From Lachnospiraceae bacterium (lineage in GTDB: Bacteria; Bacillota; Clostridia; Lachnospirales; Lachnospiraceae), in contig CAAFNG010000362.1 of assembly GCA_900764225.1 (NCBI GenBank), forward strand, positions 1 through 9,816: a stretch of DNA of 9,816 nucleotides, written 5' to 3'. Position numbers and translations under genes: made by a program. Under the pieces are notes generated by a model, which was not told where the DNA came from, ran no database searches, and worked only from the letters and a program-made list of their open reading frames with translations. Below are positions 5,961 to 9,816 of the stretch, piece after piece (position 1 is the first letter of the stretch; every line of letters starts with the position of its first letter).

Positions 5961-7364
5961 CTCCGAAAGGATATTCTCATACCAACTGTCAAAATATTCA
6001 TCAGAAAGGAATTCTGCCTCTGCATCTTCTGCACTCTGTCCATCCGCAATGCGCTCTTCTACAGTAGCACGATCCTGCTGTGCAATATCTCCAAATGAAT
6101 TCTGCAATGTTGTTCTTGCATCATTTCCATTCTCAAACGCGTGCATGTAATACAGATCATTATTATTGATCTCATCAACAGATTTGGAAAGAATCTCTTC
6201 CATGGAGCTGTTGATATCTTTATCAACTGATTTGATCTTATCAATGCTGTTCGCTTCGTTTGTTACCGGCAGATATCCGGAGCCAACGGAAAACTCAATA
6301 TTATTCTCCGTCTGGGTAAACCATTTCAGGAACTCCACACTTGCCTTGATCTCTTCCTCGGAGCCCTTTGTCACAACCATTCCGGCACCCTGCTGTACCG
6401 CATAGTTCTCTCCGTCCTTAAACTTCGGGCATGGCAGAACCTTCAGTGAAATATCATAAGAATTTCCGCTGTCATCACTTACCTGTATCGGGAAAAATGT
6501 AGCACTGGATGTAGAACCAACATAACCAAGCACGTTTCCTGTCTTCACGTCATCGCTGCGGAAACGTCCGGATGCTGAAAAGTAACCCTTTACATATGGA
6601 ACATAATAATTATCCCAGAGCTTACGGATTACATCCTTGTCAAAATTCAGAGTCATTTTTCCATCTTTGACTTCAAAAATATCACAGCCAAGCTCTTTCG
6701 CTCCGACAAGAAGATAATTCGCCATTGCATCACGGCCGAATAATGCTTTTCCATCGTCTGGCTCCGGAGTCTGCTCATCTGTCCAGTTATAATATTTCTC
6801 AGCCGTATCAACAAGACCCTCTATCGTCTCAAGATCCTCATACTGCGCGCCGGTATCTCCTGCAAACTTCTGCCAGTCTGTATCATTAAGGAAAAGAAGC
6901 TCTGTTGACTTCGCAGTCGGGAAGATACGGATACTTCCATCATCCGTGAAATCTCCCTCTTTCAGATATTCTTCTACATATTCCTCTTTTTCTTTATCTG
7001 TCAGATAGCCGGAGAGATCCACCAGCATATCCTTCTGATTCATGGCATAGGCAGTATCTGAATAGGCAGAAAAAATATTCGGCACTTCCTCAGCTCCTAC
7101 TTCTCCATTAGCAGCTGAAAGAACACTTGTCTCCAGATCTTCCGCTGTTCCGAGACTCTTGCCCTCTACGGTAATCCCCTCTTTTTTACCAACTGTTTCA
7201 TTAAATTTCTCTGTCAGCCCGTTAAATGCATCAAGCTGATCTCCATTATAATATGTCCATACGGTAATTGTAACAGGATCTGACTTCTTTCCGGCGCATC
7301 CACTGAACAAGGATGCTGCCAGAGCTGTTCCTAACAGACAGAGCACTACTCTCTTGCGTGCCAT
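5940..7364 (-). CDS. Extracellular solute-binding lipoprotein (family 1, sugar-type)
   Basis: This 474-aa protein resembles the binding proteins of ABC sugar importers (family 1, MalE/UgpB-like). The start MARKRVVLCLLGTALAASLF is a lipoprotein signal peptide with lipobox FSGC, lipid-modified Cys at residue 23. The mature protein begins with the usual strand VTITVWTYYNG and later has the Asn/Asp- and aromatic-rich lobe typical of the fold, including KASVEFLKWFTQ and the GYLPVTNEA segment near residues 345-385. The ATG at 7364 has AAGGGAG six bases upstream. An in-frame start at 7388 would add eight residues before a poorer signal peptide. It is followed by the membrane c-di-GMP enzyme and no permease or ATPase gene is in the window. 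It may thus feed ligand information to the Cache domain rather than a transporter, though it could equally share a transporter encoded elsewhere. The ligand is unknown. Confidence 0.88.
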   Translation of the reverse strand: MARKRVVLCLLGTALAASLFSGCAGKKSDPVTITVWTYYNGDQLDAFNGLTEKFNETVGKKEGITVEGKSLGTAEDLETSVLSAANGEVGAEEVPNIFSAYSDTAYAMNQKDMLVDLSGYLTDKEKEEYVEEYLKEGDFTDDGSIRIFPTAKSTELLFLNDTDWQKFAGDTGAQYEDLETIEGLVDTAEKYYNWTDEQTPEPDDGKALFGRDAMANYLLVGAKELGCDIFEVKDGKMTLNFDKDVIRKLWDNYYVPYVKGYFSASGRFRSDDVKTGNVLGYVGSTSSATFFPIQVSDDSGNSYDISLKVLPCPKFKDGENYAVQQGAGMVVTKGSEEEIKASVEFLKWFTQTENNIEFSVGSGYLPVTNEANSIDKIKSVDKDINSSMEEILSKSVDEINNNDLYYMHAFENGNDARTTLQNSFGDIAQQDRATVEERIADGQSAEDAEAEFLSDEYFDSWYENILSELQAYEG

Positions 7365-7413
7365 AAAATACTCCCTTCCGGTCTGCATATTTCTCTGCAG
7401 TTATACTGTTTCT

Positions 7414-7442
7414 ATATTATCACATGATAGACACATTATCAA
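7414..7442 (-). promoter_or_regulatory. Sigma-A-like promoter of the binding-protein/c-di-GMP operon
   Basis: On the minus strand, TTGATA (7437-7442) and TAATAT (7414-7419) are separated by 17 bases. The predicted start near 7407 gives a leader of about 43 bases before the ATG at 7364. No terminator lies between the binding-protein gene and the GGDEF/EAL gene, so one transcript probably covers both. Confidence 0.55.
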
Positions 7443-7467
7443 AGAAAACCTTTACTTTCAAAGTACT

Positions 7468-7828
7468 TCATTTTTCTTCCGGAACTGTAGATACATTATC
7501 GTATGCCTGCTGCAAAAATACCTCCTGGGAATTCAGCGGTGCATTATCAGACGGCTCGATCTTATAGTTGAAGGAGAAATAACCGGTGCTACCTCTGCCT
7601 CAAAATACCGTTCCAGATAATTGCGGTCTTCCTTTTCGATCTTATGGAAATTGAGCATATGAACACCGTATTCTCTGAGGCTGTCCATGATCTCTTCGTA
7701 AATCACATCTCTTTTTCGGTTGAGCTTTTTTGTTCTGGCAAGAATCGCATCCAGCTGCTCTGATAAATGGACGCAAAGGTTAATCGCTCACACAATGGAT
7801 TCTCCGGATTTTCCGCCTCCTGTTTCTC
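7468..7828 (-). pseudogene. ppk1: Polyphosphate kinase remnant with two internal deletions
   Basis: PPK1 makes polyphosphate from ATP and is normally about 700 aa. Here three pieces remain, read on the minus strand in different frames. Piece A (7757-7828) encodes EAENPENPLCERLTFASIYQS, matching the family N-terminal region just before its NLDEFF motif. Piece B (about 7572-7763) encodes SEQLDAILARTKKL followed by RDVIYEEIM, then YLERYFEAEVAPVISP, the end of the PPK N-domain. Piece C (7468-7581) encodes YKIEPSDNAPLNSQEVFLQQAY and a stop, resembling the INSQEYF C-terminal tail of clostridial PPK1. The catalytic His domains are gone. The A/B junction loses about 30 codons and changes frame. The B/C junction loses most of the gene. 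No start codon or ribosome site is visible. Assignment is from remembered family motifs. An assembly or PCR deletion is a less likely alternative. Confidence 0.75.
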
Positions 7829-7910
7829 CGTATCTTATCGCAATTTTACATATTAAGTATACTTTTCCAATGTTTATTTCAAAGCAAACTTCTGTTAAAT
7901 CCGCATAAAA

Positions 7911-7922
7911 TTTTCGCGAAAA
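7911..7922. promoter_or_regulatory. Perfect palindrome TTTTCGCGAAAA, possible operator
   Basis: This 12-bp perfect palindrome sits seven bases upstream of the -35 box of the hemolysin III promoter, in otherwise A+T-rich DNA. Its half-site TTTTCGC recurs at 7934-7940 between the -35 and -10 boxes. Position and symmetry suggest a regulator binding site. No specific regulator is recognised. Confidence 0.35.
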
Positions 7923-7928
7923 AAGTTC

Positions 7929-7956
7929 TTGCATTTTCGCATAATAGTGGTATAGT
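7929..7956 (+). promoter_or_regulatory. Sigma-A promoter of the hemolysin III gene
   Basis: TTGCAT (7929-7934) and TATAGT (7951-7956) are 16 bases apart, with TGG directly before the -10 (extended -10). Transcription would start near 7963 and leave a leader of about 105 bases, rich in A+T. The leader holds a small GTAGT/ACTAC stem at 7975-7991. Confidence 0.6.
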
Positions 7957-8068
7957 ATTCGTATACTTGATATGTAGTTTTAAATACTACTTCTTGTTTT
8001 ATTAATTTCTATTTCGGTAATCAAAGTATTTTTCAGAGTTTCAGATTCGATACAGGAGGTGTTTTTCT

Positions 8069-8734
8069 ATGAAATTTAAATTAAAAGATCCCGGAAGCGC
8101 GATCACTCATGGTATTGCCATGCTTCTTGCTGCAGCCGGCGCTGCTCCGCTGATCGTAAAGGCTGCAAGAAATGCCGATGTGCTTCATGTTTTTGCTGTG
8201 AGCGTTTTTATCCTGACTATGATCCTGCTTTATCTGGCCAGCACACTTTATCACTCGGTAGATTCCACCACCAAGGTGAACCGCCGCCTGAAAAAAATGG
8301 ATCATATGATGATCTTCGTCATGATCGCCGGCAGCTATACCCCTGTATGCCTCATCGTTCTTCATGGCCGCACCGGATATATTCTCTGTGCGCTTGTCTG
8401 GACCGTTGCCATTATCGGTATGATCCTCAAGGGCTGCTGGATCACCTGCCCGAAATGGATTTCTTCTGTAATCTATATCGGAATGGGCTGGCTGTGCGTA
8501 CTCGCTTTCGTGCCGATCTTTCACAACCTGCCGCGTGCAGGTTTCGGCTGGCTCCTGGCCGGCGGCATCATCTATACCATCGGAGGTGTCATCTACGCAC
8601 TGAAGCTGCCTATCTTCAATGCAAAACATAAAAATTTTGGATCTCATGAAGTATTTCATATTTTCGTAATGCTGGGAAGTATGTGCCATTTCGTTGTGAT
8701 GTATTTCTTTGTTGCCGGAATGGGAATTCACTGA
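8069..8734 (+). CDS. Hemolysin III / PAQR-family integral membrane protein
   Basis: This 221-aa protein has about seven hydrophobic segments (roughly 14-31, 40-61, 79-98, 103-121, 131-151, 157-178 and 195-216), the normal size and topology for the hemolysin III (TrhA/YqfA) branch of the PAQR superfamily. Family marks are the N-terminal DPGSAITHG (7-15), SxxxH with H62 (STLYHS), the Asp in MDHMMIF (D78), and HEVFH at 193-197. The His/Asp set forms the predicted metal site shared with adiponectin-receptor-like hydrolases. Bacterial members are tied to membrane-lipid homeostasis, and the hemolysin label comes from heterologous expression. AGGAGGT lies eight bases before the ATG. It has its own promoter and is closed by a strong terminator, so it is monocistronic. 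It is divergent from the ppk1 remnant. Confidence 0.92.
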   Translation: MKFKLKDPGSAITHGIAMLLAAAGAAPLIVKAARNADVLHVFAVSVFILTMILLYLASTLYHSVDSTTKVNRRLKKMDHMMIFVMIAGSYTPVCLIVLHGRTGYILCALVWTVAIIGMILKGCWITCPKWISSVIYIGMGWLCVLAFVPIFHNLPRAGFGWLLAGGIIYTIGGVIYALKLPIFNAKHKNFGSHEVFHIFVMLGSMCHFVVMYFFVAGMGIH

Positions 8735-8738
8735 AATG

Positions 8739-8785
8739 AAAAATGCTGCAAGGTTATCTCTCCGATAGCCTTACAGCATTTTTTT
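8739..8785. terminator. Bidirectional intrinsic terminator between convergent genes
   Basis: A long imperfect stem (AAATGCTG..AGG.TATC with GATA.CCT..CAGCATTT) spans 8741-8781 with a five-base loop. Seven T (8779-8785) follow on the plus strand. On the minus strand the five A at 8739-8743 give a T-run. It ends the hemolysin III transcript and can also end the opposing surface-protein transcript. Confidence 0.88.
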
Positions 8786-8813
8786 ATAGTGATCACCTCA
8801 TTGTCTGACACAA

Positions 8814-8828
8814 CTGTTATTTTAACAG
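8814..8828. repeat. Small perfect hairpin downstream of the surface-protein gene
   Basis: CTGTTA (8814-8819) pairs perfectly with TAACAG (8823-8828) around a three-base loop, 16 bases beyond the minus-strand stop codon. No T-run follows on the minus strand, so it could at most stabilise the mRNA 3' end upstream of the bidirectional terminator. Confidence 0.35.
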
Positions 8829-8843
8829 AAAAAGATGTATACA

Positions 8844-9767
8844 TTATTTTTGAACTTTAACCGTAACACTCTTTACTGCTCCTCCGGCAAGACGAATCGT
8901 AATCTTTGCAGTTCCTGTTTTTCTCTGTGCAGCCAGCTGGATTTTTCCGTCTTTTGTAAACTTTACGACTTTAACGATTCCTGTATTTCCGGATTGTACC
9001 TTTGTAACATAATCCCCTTTCGCCATTCCGGATACTTTCAGTTTACCTGTGGACTTTTTCGTCTTCAAAGTGATTGTATTATAGTTTACTTTCATCACAG
9101 ATTTTAACTTGTTTCCAGAATCCTTAGTCTGTACACTTTTGCACAATGTACAGTATCTCTGCTGCTTTGCAGGTTTTAATACTGTTGCACCGGAAATTTT
9201 TTTCCATTTGCTCCATTTATGTGAAAGCTTTTCAATGACTTTGCCTTTTGTAAGTAATTTGCCACAATTTTTGCAGTACACATCTCCAGTATAACCCTTT
9301 TCTTTGCAGGTTGCTTTTTTGGCAAGCTTTGTAATTTTTTCATGCTTTGTTTCCAGAATACTGAGATAAAAAGAATTGTCATCTACAGTTGTAATAACAT
9401 ATTTTTTTCCTTTTTCCAGTTTTGATTTTACAACTTTGTACGAGCCATAATCATTTTTTTCTCTGTCTACAAATCCCAGAGAATATCTTCCTGGTTCCCA
9501 TTCATTCACTTCCCAGAACCACATATTACTATCTCCGGTATAAGTAATCGTATATTCTGCTGTTCTTGAAGGTATAACTGTATAACGTATATTTTTCTTA
9601 ATCTGATATTTTTTATTTATTTCTGCCCTGGGCATTTCAGCGATTCCGCTCACTTGTATCTGGTCTGTAAAAGTTTTTTTATTACCTTCTGCATCAGTTA
9701 CATAATAGCTGAATACATATGTCCATCCCTTAACATTAACAGTTCTTTTTCTGCTAAAAGAATAATA
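8844..9767 (-). CDS. C-terminal part of a surface protein with CxxC motifs and an Ig-like domain (5' truncated)
   Basis: I see 307 codons of a secreted/cell-surface-type protein whose start is lost at the contig end. The first part (1-145) is beta-rich with no family I can name; it includes WTYVFSYYVTDAEGN, resembling Ig-like surface modules. Residues 150-212 hold Cys motifs of a kind common in clostridial surface proteins: KATCKEKGY, YCKNCGK (C165, C168), then HKWSKW and RYCTLCK (C206, C209), probably metal- or disulfide-stabilised. Residues from about 222 to the stop form a Big_2-like Ig domain rich in Lys, Thr and Val, with GTAKITIRLAGG. There is no LPxTG or membrane anchor at the C-terminus. 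The open frame continues into the adapter and yields the false start MGSEMCIRDS (9768-9797), which must not be annotated. Function is unknown; adhesion or wall association is a guess. Confidence 0.75.
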   Translation of the reverse strand, partial: YYSFSRKRTVNVKGWTYVFSYYVTDAEGNKKTFTDQIQVSGIAEMPRAEINKKYQIKKNIRYTVIPSRTAEYTITYTGDSNMWFWEVNEWEPGRYSLGFVDREKNDYGSYKVVKSKLEKGKKYVITTVDDNSFYLSILETKHEKITKLAKKATCKEKGYTGDVYCKNCGKLLTKGKVIEKLSHKWSKWKKISGATVLKPAKQQRYCTLCKSVQTKDSGNKLKSVMKVNYNTITLKTKKSTGKLKVSGMAKGDYVTKVQSGNTGIVKVVKFTKDGKIQLAAQRKTGTAKITIRLAGGAVKSVTVKVQK

Positions 9768-9768
9768 G

Positions 9769-9816
9769 CTGTCTCTTATACACATCTCCGAGCCCACGAG
9801 ACGTAGAGGAATCTCG
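9769..9816 (-). other. Illumina Nextera right adapter with i7 index (not genomic)
   Basis: Bases 9769-9787 (CTGTCTCTTATACACATCT) are the mosaic end. Bases 9788-9802 (CCGAGCCCACGAGAC) are the complement of the Read 2 overhang. Bases 9803-9810 (GTAGAGGA) match the i7 index I know as N712. Bases 9811-9816 (ATCTCG) begin the P7 tail. Genomic sequence ends at 9768. Confidence 0.98.

Larger units (their letters stand above)
7847..7976. repeat. Inverted repeat pair in the ppk1 remnant/hemolysin III intergenic region
   Basis: TACATATTAAGTATAC at 7847-7862 is the reverse complement, with 15 of 16 positions matching, of GTATACTTGATATGTA at 7961-7976. Centres are about 114 bases apart. The right copy covers the predicted transcription start of the hemolysin III gene. 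The left copy contains TATACT on the minus strand, which could be the -10 of the old ppk1 promoter. The copies could be paired operators, or a shared promoter-like sequence in A+T-rich DNA. Confidence 0.5.

Noticed and set aside
7354..7620. 88-codon plus-strand open frame over the binding-protein promoter
   Set aside because: It covers the minus-strand promoter and the antisense of the ppk1 remnant, with no ribosome site or family resemblance.
8081..8731. 216-codon minus-strand open frame opposite the hemolysin III gene
   Set aside because: Nearly full-length antisense frame with His/Asp-rich translation, explained by codon bias of the membrane protein gene on the plus strand.
9768..9797. 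MGSEMCIRDS as the native start of the surface protein
   Set aside because: These codons are adapter complement apart from the last, which straddles the junction.
1..9816. CRISPR array, tRNA, rRNA, insertion sequence or prophage elements
   Set aside because: No regularly spaced repeats, tRNA-like cloverleaf, transposase or phage-type genes were seen; the only transposon sequence is the Tn5 mosaic end of the library adapters.

Overview
The window looks like a fragment of a spore-forming Firmicute, most likely a gut Clostridia of the Lachnospiraceae type. This rests on the strong AGGAGG-type ribosome binding sites, a SpoVT sporulation regulator, Cys-motif/Ig-like surface-protein architecture, and the mid-range GC content. 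The taxonomy is inference. Both ends of the molecule are not biological. Bases 1-44 and 9769-9816 are Illumina Nextera adapter, including dual-index sequence, so genomic DNA runs only from 45 to 9768.

Left part, plus strand: pncB (nicotinate phosphoribosyltransferase, NAD salvage) has an extended -10 promoter at the adapter junction and a leader hairpin. Next comes an intrinsic-terminator-like hairpin whose 3' arm contains the Shine-Dalgarno sequence of the following gene, an M15/VanY-type D,D-carboxypeptidase without a signal peptide. That gene converges, 7 bases apart, on spoVT (minus strand), which has a sigma-G-like promoter.

Centre, minus strand: a sigma-A-like promoter at about 7414-7442 drives a two-gene unit. 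It consists of a lipoprotein solute-binding protein followed by a large membrane protein with Cache, HAMP, PAS, GGDEF and EAL parts (c-di-GMP synthesis/hydrolysis). No transporter permease or ATPase is present. The pair therefore resembles, in layout, the NspS-MbaA signalling pair of Vibrio cholerae, where a binding protein controls a membrane c-di-GMP enzyme. It is terminated by a hairpin overlapping the GGDEF/EAL stop codon.

Right part: upstream of the binding protein lies a heavily deleted polyphosphate kinase (ppk1) remnant. It is read in three pieces, with two deletion/frameshift junctions. A divergent intergenic region follows, with a perfect CG-centred palindrome and a near-perfect 16-bp inverted repeat, then a hemolysin III/PAQR-family membrane protein with its own promoter and a bidirectional terminator. 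Last is the 3' part of a minus-strand surface protein with paired CxxC motifs and a C-terminal Ig-like domain, cut by the adapter.

Most genes here are ordinary. The items most worth following are the orphan binding-protein/c-di-GMP enzyme pair, the ppk1 remnant and the adapter-derived contig ends.
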